NCBI GenBank assembly: GCA_003254905.1
Contig: QANU01066072.1
Location: 409,576 to 473,575 of the forward strand
Source: Nissolia schottii
Lineage: Eukaryota; Streptophyta; Magnoliopsida; Fabales; Fabaceae
Reading direction: 5' to 3'
Length of the DNA: 64,000 nucleotides
The notes below the pieces were generated by a model. It saw only the letters and a program-made list of their open reading frames with translations, was not told where the DNA came from and made no database searches. Position numbers and translations under genes: made by a program. This document shows positions 42,766-54,594 of the stretch, piece by piece. Each line of letters starts with the position of its first letter. Position 1 is the first letter of the stretch.

Positions 42766-42917
42766 AAGAAGTGCAAATACATAAGGGTACTTGTTACGGA
42801 CTAATGCAGCATGCACAACACACTCATAAGGCGGGTGAATCAAGAAATCAATAAGATCACTCCATGATATGGGTTTTGAGATTAATTCCCGCTTCTCTGA
42901 AATGTTGACAATATCTA
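42766..42917 (-). pseudogene. possible isolated gene fragment
   Basis: The minus-strand frame reads NISEKRELISKPISWSDLID, FLIHPPYECVVHAALVRNKY and PYVFALLEGL. This is balanced, non-repetitive and protein-like, unlike other frames in this AT-rich stretch. TCTAG lies just before it and CTAATAG just after, so it could be a single stranded exon. I cannot name the family. Confidence 0.3.
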
Positions 42918-43320
42918 GAAATACAAGTCTCACATAACCAAATAAAGTGCAATATCAATTCACATTATACGATACCTTTTAACTCTATTTCAGACTTGAG
43001 CATTAGAGTAACTTTGTAAATACCTCAAATGCTCCAAAATGTCATGATGGTTGAAACTGTTGTCTCAAGTCTGACCACAGTCACTTAAACTAAGGGTCAC
43101 GGATAATCTCGTTTCTCGTCTCAAGTTACCTGTGAACGTTACTTGTTTAGGTTAAAAAACAAATTGTTTACATTTTTTTCTTCGGCCTTTTAAAGTTTTT
43201 ATTTGCTTTTGTGTTTATTCATGAGACGGCCAAAAGCCCAAGAAACAATAACTGCATCATTGTAAAAAAAAACAAAAACAATAACTACACCAAAAAAACT
43301 AGTGCATGACTATTGGTACC

Positions 43321-43377
43321 CACGTGTGAAATCAGATGAGATGATTCAGTCCCGTTAGGGAATACTGGACCCACGTG
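43321..43377. promoter_or_regulatory. pair of G-box (CACGTG) sites without an adjacent gene
   Basis: CCACGTGTG (43321-43326 core) and CCCACGTGGC (43372-43377 core) are 51 bases apart. G-boxes bind bZIP and bHLH factors. No gene starts within several kilobases on either strand, so function is doubtful. Confidence 0.3.
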
Positions 43378-43758
43378 GCACTCCTCCTTTTGTTTTTTGT
43401 TTAATTCTATTTTGGGCTCCCTAAGTGGGCTTCAATTAGAATGGGCTAATGATTTCTCACCCATGACCCAAAAAAATCTGAAACGGCCTTGCCCAATACT
43501 TTTATACTACCAGTGCGTGGCCAATCCATGTGAAACAAGAAATGACCAAAAAGGAAAAGTGGATGGCTGGAAAGCATAATAATTAGGCCCATAGTTTTGT
43601 ATTGGGTATTCTTTGCCGAACAGTGTGAAAGAGTGCTGCCCAAGAAAGAATCACGTTATTAGGTTTAAGACACCTGTTAATAATGTTTCTGTCTAAAGGA
43701 TGTTGATAGGGTAGCCCAAAATAAATGTTGACATCAATTTATACTATGTCAATGTTTT

Positions 43759-44128
43759 TTATGGTTGGTTTGGATGCTGAAATTAGATTATAATGTATAA
43801 TTTTAAATTTAATTTCAATTTTAAAAGAATTAAAATAGGTATATTTGGGTATGCTAAAGAATTTAATATTAAATCATAATTTTAAACTTAATTTTATTTT
43901 TTTAATTTAAATTTGTGATTCAAAATATTAAATTGATGAAAGTATTAATAAAATAATTATTTTTATACTATAATAATATTTTTATTATTTTTAAAATAAT
44001 TATTTATTTCTAAAATGATTTTTTTGTACTAATAATATTTTAAGTATTATTGTTATTATTTAAAATGATTTATTTATAAAATAAATATTTTTGTACTAAA
44101 TATTTTTTAAAATTATTCATTTTTAAAA

Positions 44129-44170
<42 letters not shown>

Positions 44171-44445
44171 TTTTAAATAAATATGATTTACAATTAATTA
44201 AATGAGAAAGAGAAAGAATCATATAAAATTTAATGAGGACAAAGAAATTTAATGAGTTTAAAATTGATAATATTAGGGTACGAGCTAAGAATTGAGAGAA
44301 GTTCATCTTAGCTGGTTTTAAATTTCATGGAATTGGTTTGTAAAATTATGATTCTAATTTTATATGTTACGCCATACATAAAAATTGGAATTGAGAGGTC
44401 TAATTCCAAGCTCTAGTTCCATGCTCAACTCCGAACGCCGAACGC
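43759..44445. mobile_element. AT-rich MITE-like element with an internal (AT)n run
   Basis: The left side begins near GGTTGGTTTGGATGCTGAAA. The right side ends with GAACGCCGAACGCACAC, whose complement GTGTGCGTTCGGCGTTC starts like many plant elements of the type GTG(C/T)(G/T)TTTGGA. The inner parts AATTGGAATTGAG and AAATTATGATTCTAATTTTA are typical interiors. An (AT)n run spans about 44132-44166. Ends are poorly matched, so boundaries are approximate. Confidence 0.4.
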
Positions 44446-45992
44446 ACACTTAGTGTAAACAAGTTTTACGATATCATTTAATCATTTTATGTCACATCAG
44501 TCAAAATAATAATTGACTCTTACGTCTACTATCTAATATAGAATGTGCTTCTATTATGTGGTAATACATAGTTGGACTCCAGCGTAAAAACTACTTTTTT
44601 TATTTAGAAAAAGCCATTATTAATTTAAAGAATTTAGTTGTTATTCATTGACAATATAATTTTTTTTTACGTGGTTACCCAATCAAATCTTTTTATATCA
44701 ACAAAAAAATTTAACTCTCAACTTTTACCATTAAAAGAGTTAAGCCCCAAAAAGTTAGCAAGAATAGTGTACACAAAAACATTACATCAATATCATGTCA
44801 CCAAGATGCGAGGACACCCAACATGGTATAAAAACTTTATATTATGAATACCTAATAATTAATCAATAATTTAAATACTAGTGCTTTGACCCGTGCGATG
44901 CACTGGTAATGAATTGTTTTCTAATGTATTAGGTTAGTTATATTATAACTTATTACATTGTTTATAAAATGATGATTGCATTTCATTGTGAATACAAAAT
45001 ATTATTTACTGTACATTTGATATGAAAATGTTAGTCAGTTTTAGCTAATGAACTTTGGATTTCAACTTTGGTCATTTTTGCTAAATATTTTAATGTTTCA
45101 TTCATTATCTATTTTACTTGAAAATGTTGAGGCATTTGGTAAGAGTTTTACCATAAAACAATATCTTAAACCATTAGTGTGTTAAATCAATTTTAAAAAA
45201 ATTACAGTAGTATTATTAGAAAATGACCAGACAGAAAAATGGACCATAATTCATATATTTCAAATATTAAATACGTAAAAGATTAAAAAAAATAATTGGC
45301 TGACATAGATTTGTGTTCAAATTCAAATGTGATTAAATTTTAACTTTGTAAACTACAATATATGTCAAGTTTTTGAAATTGAATATATAGAACAAACAAA
45401 AACACTAAAGAAGTTTCAGGTCAATGTCAACCATTGTGATCATCCACTTGAAGCACAATCTGCGCACAACCTAAAACAAAATTGTATAATTAGCTAGCAA
45501 TCTCAATGAAACTACAGAATTGTTGTAGTTTTGTCATGATTGAGTAGCCAGAGGGGGGAAGAAAAACTCAAGCAAAATAGTCAAACACACATCGCAAAGA
45601 AATTAAAACTTGTCGGGGATAAAGCTCATGTCCTATCCATACGTTCCTCCAAAAATGCAAAATATTTAATTGAATATCAATCACCTCTCAAATAGACACC
45701 AACTGCCCGAGTTATCTAAGTTGGGGATCTAATAGCATCAACTAACCTCCGAGAGACAGCACACTAATTAAATATGCTCCATAATTTCAAATATTACAAT
45801 ATAATTTGAATGATTTCGAAGAATCTCAAGAGTGAAGATAAACACATTTTATTCTTTACATCTTGACCACAAAATTCCAAATATACAAAGAACTTGTTGA
45901 TCTCTCTTAATTCACTCACAGCAAAACAAAAAAAATAATCAAATACATTTTATTGAAAGATGTGATTTATTAGAACAATTACTTAGTCTTAC

Positions 45993-46068
45993 AGCGTAAT
46001 CCTTGCGCGAATCATATCCAAGAACAATATCCCCGAACTTTTCATAGATTACATTGTTTTTCCGGAAA
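45993..46068 (-). pseudogene. captured exon in the Helitron, aldose 1-epimerase-like
   Basis: A minus-strand 76-base segment is bounded by an acceptor (CTCCAG just before 46068) and a donor (GTAAGA just after 45993). It reads FRKNNVIYEKFGDIVLGYDS followed by RKDYA. The part GDIVLGYDS-KDY resembles the (G/A)D(I/V)VLG(F/Y)DS box near the N-terminus of plant aldose 1-epimerases (galactose mutarotase). The family call rests on this short box only. Flanking sequence on the minus strand looks intronic. Helitrons often carry such exon fragments. Confidence 0.4.
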
Positions 46069-46925
46069 CTGGAGACAGAAGTAATGCAACACATAGCAAA
46101 ATGCAAATTCATGCATGTGAGAATTGAAGACATAAAAACCAAAACCAAACAAAATTGTATATAAGGCGGATCTGAGCCAAAATGGGAACATGGGGGAGTA
46201 GGTAGAAAGCTGTTGGCAAGTAAAAAATGGGGAATTGAGTTACACCCAATTGGCAAGTAAAATTGCTCAGACAGAATCAAGTCCATCGCTAATTTTGGGT
46301 GAAATTAATTATTTACAATAATGTGGTTAAAATCAATATGAACATTACCTTGTTTCTCTCATTTTTCTCTCAAATCTCAATATATTATGAAATTCATTTA
46401 AAGGCACTAATAAGCTGAACTTGCAGTTCAGAATCATAGTTTGAGACTTTTAGTATTCACTTGGCAAGACTTCATCAGTGAGTTAGCAGGAACTTTATTG
46501 CACAACACATTTCATTATGTTTGAATTTGCATGTGCTATCATGTAGCACTAAAAAGTAGTTTATTAAAGTATTTCAAATACAATCAAGGAACAGTAGAAT
46601 TAATATGATCTTGAACTCTTGAACCTTTGTTAACTTGGAATGTTTTCACATGGAAATTTCAGAGGGAATAAATTTCAGACATCATTCACAATTTGCCCCT
46701 AGATAACAAATATCAACAAATATTGTTTTTCATGCTTAAATTTCACTTCAATTCAAGACACAAACATCAATCATCACCATTGTAACTATACATACCAATA
46801 CCATGAAAAACCTATGCATATTTGATATCCCCATTCAAACTCTTTGTAATGTTGATATTCCCATGAAAAAACAACGTTACAAAGAGTCATTTGAAATTGA
46901 TAATTCAATAAGAAGAAAAGAAATT

Positions 46926-47322
46926 NNNNNNNNNNNNNNNNNNNNNNNNNNNNNNNNNNNNNNNNNNNNNNNNNNNNNNNNNNNNNNNNNNNNNNNNNNN
47001 NNNNNNNNNNNNNNNNNNNNNNNNNNNNNNNNNNNNNNNNNNNNNNNNNNNNNNNNNNNNNNNNNNNNNNNNNNNNNNNNNNNNNNNNNNNNNNNNNNNN
47101 NNNNNNNNNNNNNNNNNNNNNNNNNNNNNNNNNNNNNNNNNNNNNNNNNNNNNNNNNNNNNNNNNNNNNNNNNNNNNNNNNNNNNNNNNNNNNNNNNNNN
47201 NNNNNNNNNNNNNNNNNNNNNNNNNNNNNNNNNNNNNNNNNNNNNNNNNNNNNNNNNNNNNNNNNNNNNNNNNNNNNNNNNNNNNNNNNNNNNNNNNNNN
47301 NNNNNNNNNNNNNNNNNNNNNN
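46926..47322. other. assembly gap
   Basis: 397 unknown bases inside the Helitron. The run ends in poly-A (47323-47334), which may be why assembly failed. Reading frames drawn across it are meaningless. Confidence 0.99.
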
Positions 47323-48059
47323 AAAAAAAAAAAAGTGGAGAGAAAGAGAAAACCCTACCACTACTACCCCATTGCTCTATCTCTCATCTTTCCATCCATT
47401 GCTTTTGTTACCTTAGGGTTGAGTCCTTCAGACGACTGCAACAGAGTCATGTTGAGTCTGAATGCAAAAAACAGAGAGAGAAAAGAAGAATTAGAAAGCA
47501 TAAACAGGAAAAAGGAGTATGAGCAAGAAGAAAAATCACAGAGCAAACCTTGGTGTCATCGTCATTGGGAAACTTCAGCCGTAGAAGGTGGGGCTACAAA
47601 TGCAACCAGATGGCAACAGAGGGACACATGCATCTTCTCCAACTCGTTGATGCTCTCAAAACCCTAATCTCTCATCTTGCGAAATTCAAAGCAAATTCGC
47701 GTTGCCACTCTTTCACCCTCTGACACCACATCTCTGAAGAACTTGAGGGGGGAAAAAACAGGGCAAGAAGAAAAAAAGAATAGGGAAGAAGAAAGAAGAG
47801 GGGGGTGGGGAGAGGCGTGAAAAGACTGAATTACCCATTAAATTTGTCACACAAACAGCCAACACATTAAATAAAGAACATTTCGAAAATTTGGCCGGGA
47901 GAGTCTCTAGGGCGAACTCCCGGCCTTTCTTATAGTATAGACTATTATTATTATTATTTGTTCATTATGCTCATTAGTTATATACCCCTCCCGCTACTCC
48001 TAAGTCCTAACACCAATAATATAGATTTAATTAACAAATCACAAGATCCTGAATCTTAC

Positions 48060-48600
48060 ATTTGCTCATCATACGTAATGTAGACGACTATGTGACAAAC
48101 TCCGCTAATAATGCTGTTTGTGGTTGGATAGTCAAAGACCATCAAAGATTTTTTTTTTTATGCATTTAAAATGTAATTTGGGGTCCTACTTTATCGCTTT
48201 TGCGGAATGTTAGGGTGTCTTTGCTAGCAGTTTATGGATAGTCCATTGCGATTTTTAGCAAATGATTCTTGAACCATATTTCAAGTGCGTTATTAAGTTT
48301 CTTAAGAATTGTTCCAAGCCCTGCCACCCATGTTATTCTTTGGTGCATGCTATCTTTGTAGCGTTAGAAGTGAATTAGACTGTTTATGTTAGAGACATTT
48401 TTAGATAAGCAAATTTCTGTGCAAATGGGCATGCCTGGGCTAAATGCGGCACCCATGAGGTGTTGTTGGAGTTTCATTCTTATGAATCTGTACCTAGTTT
48501 TCATCCCCTTGCTCTTCTGGCTGATAAGTTGAGTACTTTGTACCTATGTATAGTTGGGTTGTCGATTTTTTTTTGTTTGTTTGGGTTTATAAAAAAAGTC
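48060..48600 (+). pseudogene. decayed LINE 3' end with RNase H-like domain
   Basis: The broken translation follows the RVT_3 RNase H domain found at the end of plant LINE polyproteins. It begins CVDDYVTNSANNAVCGWIVK then DH (the DGS..N.AACGGV-RD start). Next come FIAFAE (the AELWA helix) and LWIVHCDF (the V-ESDS strand). Finally VYVRDIFR and ANFCANGHAWAKCGTHEV match the VYREAN-CAD-LAKLG box. Several of the acidic catalytic positions and the frame are lost. Dead and 5'-truncated. It lies just outside the Helitron. Confidence 0.7.
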
Positions 48601-51020
48601 ATACTTAACTTCCCTTCTTTTCTACTAATTTTGTATAGTACACTGTAAAGTTTATATTCAATACCATTAAATACATATTTTAAAATGTTGTAAAAGGAGT
48701 TTTTTTTTTTTACCACAACAATATAGACTTAATATAAAATCTCAAGAGATTGAATCTTAAATTATGCAAAAAGGACTAAAGGAGATAACTTTTTAGTTTT
48801 ATTTTTCACCAAAGAAATTTACATTTAAATATTTTCCTGGATGATTTTTCTCAAAAAGATGTAATAAAATAAAGACCTTAACCATAAATTGGATGTGTAG
48901 AGAGAATAAAAAGTCCATAAATCATGTGTATAAAAATAATGCTAGGGATACAAACAGTAATCCAAATAAAATTATTCTCATTCTTAAAGAATGTAGAGAT
49001 ACCAGTAGTTACAGCAAGAAACAATAATAGTGCTCCCTAATGATTGGTGAGCCATCTTTTTGGATTAAAACTTTCTTAATTCAATCACATGCTCTACTCG
49101 ATTATATTCTAAGCCCAACTTCCGAAGCTGATAGTATGTCTTTATACCTTTGGCGTGCTTATGCTTTAGGTAAGTTCCCTTCCTAAAAAGTAGTAAAAAT
49201 TAACATATATTTCTAACGCAGCGTGCGCTTTAATTAATTAATTAATGAGTTTAATAATTCACTGAGAATTGAAAAAAATAGTAATAATTCACTGAGAATG
49301 CAATTTTTTATTTTTACATTCTCATTTAATTAAATTATAACATGTATATAAAATTAGTTGACTTTCTCAACGGTTACTTAAAATGTCAAGTAGTTAAATG
49401 ATTTAATTGGATGACAGTGTACAAAATGTTACCTTATTAATTAATTAGTTATTAAAAATTTAAATATACAAGGAACAATTGCCAACAAGATGGGTATCTA
49501 ATAAAGCACATGGTTACGTACACTAGTTTGATCAGTTTCGTGCTTGCATTCTCTGTTTTTACTGTTGTTTTAATCAAGGGGAAGAAACTTTTCACTCTCA
49601 AGATATGCCCAGAGAGAATTCTCATTAAGACAAAATTCAAACGACCACTGCTGCTTCAAGATATATGTTTTTTGCTTTTATCCCCTTGTCCTTATGTTCT
49701 CGTGCCTCAAGTTTAGGAATACTCCTCAAAACTCTCATGCACAAAATATTATTTTAATTTTCGCCTCCTTAACTTTTTGTGTTTCTCCTTATGTGCTTTT
49801 CATAGATTCTCGTTCATTCCCTTCTTCAACTAATTAATTAATTAATCCAATGCATATAAGTAATTATGGCAGATTGTGTGTGTAAGATTATTATTTTATA
49901 AACCAATTATTCGGGCAAAAAGTTAGTCAGCTTTTTTGATGGTATAAGATTCCGTTAATTATTCCCTGGAAACAGTGAATTTAGTTAGCGAACAAGAGCT
50001 GAATGGTAAAAAGAAAGGAACGTGTTAGAGCTTTTATAAGAAATTCTAGGATTGTGGGAAAAGAGCGTTTGCAAAACATCTACTCCCGTGGACCAAAATG
50101 ATTTCCACAACTCAGGTATGACATGTGGGGTCCATTGGAAAATTTGAAATTACAGTATCCCTGGTGTTATCAAAAATGCTATTTGAAAATGTGGAGACGC
50201 TTTGTGATGTCTTTTATACAAATCATGAAACCTGTGCGTAATATATGTGTGAGTTGCATGATTTATGTGAAATAAATAATAAAATGTCTGCACATTTTGA
50301 CTTTCATATGTTTAACAGTCCAACTCCTGCTGTTATGATCCATGTGAAGCAGCCAATTTCATAACACTATGAGTAGAATACACAATTTAGAATAATGTTA
50401 TTTATACCATTTTTATAATTTTTTAAAGGAATACTTTTAAGTGTTGATTAAATACTAATAGAGAGAAAATTGAGAGTGATTATCCGATTAACACTAAGAC
50501 ATTTGAGTGAAACAAATAATATTCCTCTACAGTTTAGTGATTTACCATGCAATGCAGACATAAATGTACAGATTACAAACAAATCAAATTTGGGACCTGG
50601 AGAAAGAAATGGGATGAGATACACAGACCTGGCTAGTGTACGAATTTAACGGTGAGCCTCCAATCTTTATATCTTTATGAGTATATTGTTACAATATTAT
50701 CAAAATGATAATATTATTTCTTATAATATTGTAGTTGATATTTGACTGAAGAGCCTAGGTGGGAAAAAAAATGTTGATTCAACGTATGAAATGATGTAAA
50801 CAATTCATTACTCTTTTACTTTTTGAATTTTATGATATGTTGTGAAAGGAATAATAATGTGTTCACGCTTTTTTATATGTTTAAAGAACAAAATTGAGAA
50901 TATATTAATCAAAAATTGATAAATAAGTTTATGAGTTACGTCTCTTAAATATATTTTTACCCATAATTAAAAGAAATGAAAAGATGGTATTTAAATTTTT
51001 TTCCTTTAAAGTACGAATGC
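48601..51020. other. gene-free stretch
   Basis: AT-rich spacer with an ATTAATTAATTAAT tract (about 49231-49244) and a short duplication, TAATTCACTGAGAAT, at 49254 and 49284. A minus-strand stretch at about 49075-49160 is weakly protein-like but too short to call. Confidence 0.45.
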
Positions 51021-51271
51021 CACCGCAAGAAAAACATCATTTATTGGTGACTTTTTATTAGCTGTTTGTCAAACAACTGGGGTAGCAAGATTTCCCGCCG
51101 GTTATAATAGCGGATCGCGTTAATGGCTGCCATTAAGGAAATAACACTGTTAATGGCTGCCATTAAGGAATAGGCGGCTATTTATAGACTGTTGGTAAAC
51201 CACTTTACAGTGGTTTAAAACTGTTGCTAATATAAAATAAACCGATGCTAAACACCAAATTTATTGTAATG
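51021..51271. mobile_element. CACTA-like MITE
   Basis: The left end CACCGCAAGAAAAACATCA resembles a CACTGCAAGAAAAA terminus. The right end AAATTTATTGTAATG is its degraded complement. The flanking trinucleotides TGC (left) and TGT (right) nearly match, as expected for a 3-base duplication. The unit is 251 bases with no coding. It contains a duplicated palindrome described separately. Confidence 0.45.
51118..51169. repeat. tandem pair of 17-base palindromes
   Basis: TTAATGGC-T-GCCATTAA is a perfect inverted repeat around one central base. It occurs twice, inside two copies of GTTAATGGCTGCCATTAAGG that begin about 31 bases apart. Confidence 0.85.
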
Positions 51272-51484
51272 TGTTTTTTAATGTATGAATAATATATTTT
51301 TTTCATACGTAGTGTATATGAGAAATACTAGTCCATTCAAAATTTTGTTACCACGATAAGATGCTATTTTTATTATTTTTGGAATAAATGAAACAATGAT
51401 CTAATTTATTTATTTAAATGACAAATTTTGATATAACATTTTTTTATGGAATTTAATAAATTTTCTCAAAAAAAAATCTCAAAA

Positions 51485-51562
51485 ATTATCGAGAGAATAT
51501 TAACTTCCTCAGTAATTATTTACCGAGGAAGCATTTACCAAGAGATTTGTTCTCTCGATAAG
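51485..51562. repeat. nested long inverted repeat
   Basis: Outer arms ATTATCGAGAGAA (51485-51497) and TTCTCTCGATAAG (51550-51562) match at 12 of 13 positions. Inner arms CTTCCTCAGTAA and TTACCGAGGAAG match at 11 of 12, with a 5-base loop. The whole 78 bases would fold into a two-part hairpin. Possibly the core of another MITE. Confidence 0.75.
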
Positions 51563-54404
51563 TTTTCAATAAATTCAATAATATTAAAAAAAAATTATTT
51601 TTATTTTGGTAATTAGTGTTTTTTTTTAAGCATGAAAGCTGGCCTCATGAATCATGGGAGGAGCTGTAATTTTCCTAATCTATATGAGAGATGCCTTTAT
51701 TTGTAGCATTCAAAAATTTCTGCCTCTGCTCAGCTGGTCCTACTGGATAAGGCCACACGATGACAGAAACAATACTATTTGAGTATTTCAATCTGTCTGT
51801 TTGTGAGTGAATGAGTGAAAAAGAGAATGATTGGGAGAATGTTTAAAGTATTGTAGTATTCCCCTAGATAATAGTAATATCATATGCTACATAAAAATAC
51901 AAGGAGACTTGACGTTCTGATCTGGATTTTTCATATTAATTGAGAGATAATAATAGGGGACCAATCAGAACTGGAAAACGATAAATGTATAGCGAACCCT
52001 AAACAGTAATTTTTGACCATGGATTTCTCATATTATTATTCGTTTGGTCAATTCCGTCATTTTAAGTAATATTAAGTAATTTGAGGTGTGATTGAGCAGA
52101 AATGATTCATATTTCTTTAATTAAATATCAGAGATTTGACCTCAATTTTAAATGTGAAGCAAATTTAAATTTTTAGGTCAAGTTATCGATGCCTACAAAT
52201 TAGTAAAAAATTAATCACTAAACCGTCCTCATGGATAATCTGGTCTTGTAAAAAAAAGTAATATTTACAGTACCCGTTTGTGTTGTTTGTACACAGAATT
52301 TTGGAGCCTTATTGCGGATTGTCATATATATATATATATATATATATGATTGCGTAGAAACGACGGATTTTATATTATATATATAAACATTCAACTTGAT
52401 CAAGTTACACATTCTTAATGCATTTTATCATTCCTGTTGTGATTCATAGCGTTGATGTGCATGCATGTCATTAGTGGATAATATAGACATATCTATATCA
52501 CATCATTTCATATACAGCATTATATTGTAATATATATTTTATCATACAATCAGGTAGAATCCAGAATTTTTTGAACAAGCGGAGTCTTATTTTAATATAA
52601 ATAATTTGAGGATATTGAAAAAAAAAATGAGTTAAAATATCAACCACACTTCGGGTTCATCCCTTTCACCTGCAAATAAACACACAGTTTGTTAAGTCAC
52701 CATATGTGTTTGTCCAACTACAAATGGCAATCAATGTTAAAGTTCCATCTCGGTTAACTATATGATCTAGACAACTTTTATAATAGTTTAAATAATTTCT
52801 TTTTTATAAACTAATTTTTTAAATTAAATTAGATAGGCATTTTAATCTATTCTCATGCTTTACATTTGGCCCACTCGCCACTCGGTCCTTTTTTTGAACT
52901 ATAAACACAATCTTCTTTTCCTTATTTGACATCTAATTGACAAGTGGTCCAGTTTCTTTGAGTTGCCTGCACAATGAGAATTTTGATGGTATTACTATTA
53001 TCATGTCTTGTAATAGGCGCAAACTTATCATGTCTTAAAACCCTTAATTACTAAGATGGCTTTGTGTTTGTTTATTGAACAACAGAATTTAATTTGGTCT
53101 TGTAGACCAGCCATTTTAGTCCAATCACCTTCCTATGATTTGATTTTTTTAGCCAGTTGTCATGTAAATTTTTTTTTTCAATCATTTTAATCTCCTCTTA
53201 CAATGCTAAGTTTCATTAATTATACTTAACTTAAGGTAACCACAAAGCTTAGCACAACTGACGTTTAACTGAGTTTCTTATGCGTCTAGTCATTACTCTC
53301 AGTTGTGGGCATCTTTAGATCCAAAAAAAAAAAAAAACTTGAGGCGAGGCCACAATTTTTTGGTTCAAGGGTGTTCAGGATTGAAACTCTTTAATCCGAA
53401 ATATGATCAAACTTATTGTGGTGGCTGCAAAGACACTGATGTTGAAGGATAACAATCGGTCTTGTCTCAAATTTAGACTCTCCCAATTCCAACAACTAGT
53501 CTCGTTAATTTTACATCACGGTTAGTAACAATTTTCTCAATTTTTAAGTTGAAAATTTTATATCCTATGGATTGANATATGATACAAGAGTATATAAGAA
53601 TTTCTCTTATAAAAAAAGAAAAAAAAAACATGCTTTCCATTTTTCAATTTAACATTTTACCGTCACCTTTTTCTGTCATAAAAAAGCTTCCGTATATGTT
53701 TGGAGGGAAATATCCTTCATTAGAGCTTTCAGTGCGTCAATTAATTCTCAGTTCATGTGCTTTTAGATTGTTGTATAGCAATAACTATGAGATTAAATTT
53801 AACAGACAAGGAAACTAACATTTTTTTTTCGACATTTCATACTTTTTAGAAATTGTATCTCCATGTGATTTGTGATTTCTAGTTTTTTAGAAGAGAATTC
53901 TTTGAAAGAAACATAATAATTAGACACCTTCATTTTCAGAAAATTTATCCTTATTCGTGGTGGCAAAAGGGTTAAGGTTTTTACCAAACTTAGAAAGAAA
54001 AGTAAATGTGATTTTGGTGGGGGCTCCTATGTGAAAAGAGTAGGGGAAAATACAGATTTTGCATCATCATGTGTAGAGAAGGGCAGCTGAGGAGAAACAC
54101 ACACACACACATGTATATAATGCCTAAATATGATTTGTTCATTATATATGTGATGGTTGCCCGTGAGTGAGCCAACAGCATAACTGCCCAACATCAAGCC
54201 AAATTCTTAGTGGATCACAAGTTTAAAAAATCATCTTTCGACACTCACATAATTAAAGCGGGTTTGATAAAACTTATAAACACTTAATTAAACACAATAA
54301 AAGTGATCATAAAAGGCAATTTTTATGGTGAATGTGCTAAAAAAAAATAATGTGTTAAATTTATATTCAATTAAAAATTAATCAAAATCAAATCCTCCCC
54401 CACA
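51563..54404. other. gene-free stretch
   Basis: No gene. (AT)n run at 52324-52348, poly-A run at about 53324-53337, unknown base at 53576, (AC)n run near 54099-54112. AT-rich spacer otherwise. Confidence 0.5.
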
Positions 54405-54535
54405 GTGTCCAGTCCACCACTGCACAAGATGACAAAATCCAACGCCCACATACAAACAATATCGTGGCCGGCTGCTTCACATGCCACCAATATCCAACAC
54501 AACCAGCAGTCCTTACAACTACAGCTACTACCTTC

Positions 54536-54560
54536 TCTCCTCTCACTCTCACTCTCACTC

Positions 54561-54592
<32 letters not shown>

Positions 54593-54594
54593 GC
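54536..54594 (+). repeat. (CT)n microsatellite upstream of the GRAS gene
   Basis: A CT dinucleotide tract with a few A and G interruptions, about 550 bases before the start codon. Pyrimidine tracts like this are common near plant transcription starts. Open frames across it (Leu-Ser repeats) are not taken as genes. Confidence 0.85.

Larger units (their letters stand above)
41824..43758. other. spacer with a possible gene fragment and paired G-boxes
   Basis: Mostly AT-rich spacer. Two points are listed separately: a protein-like minus-strand stretch at 42766-42917 and two CACGTG boxes near 43320-43380. The GC-richer block 43310-43660 looks like plant promoter or transposon DNA but lies next to no recognised gene. 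Confidence 0.45.
44878..47941 (-). mobile_element. Helitron (non-autonomous), containing a sequence gap
   Basis: On the minus strand the element starts TCTATACTATAAGAAAGG at 47941. It ends with the hairpin CCAGTGC-ATC-GCACGGG followed by TCAAAGCACTAG at 44878. Termini TC and CTAG with a 3' stem-loop about 12 bases from the end are the Helitron hallmarks. The base after CTAG is T, as expected for insertion between A and T. The base before TC is G rather than A. A second strong hairpin near the 5' end has arms GGCCGGGAG/CTCCCGGCC (47893-47901 and 47917-47925). No Rep/helicase coding is visible, so it is non-autonomous; 397 bases are unknown. It holds possible captured gene pieces. Confidence 0.8.

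Noticed and set aside
46786-47522. Open frames of 191 and 239 codons spanning the gap
   Set aside because: Most of their length is unknown bases, so they carry no evidence.
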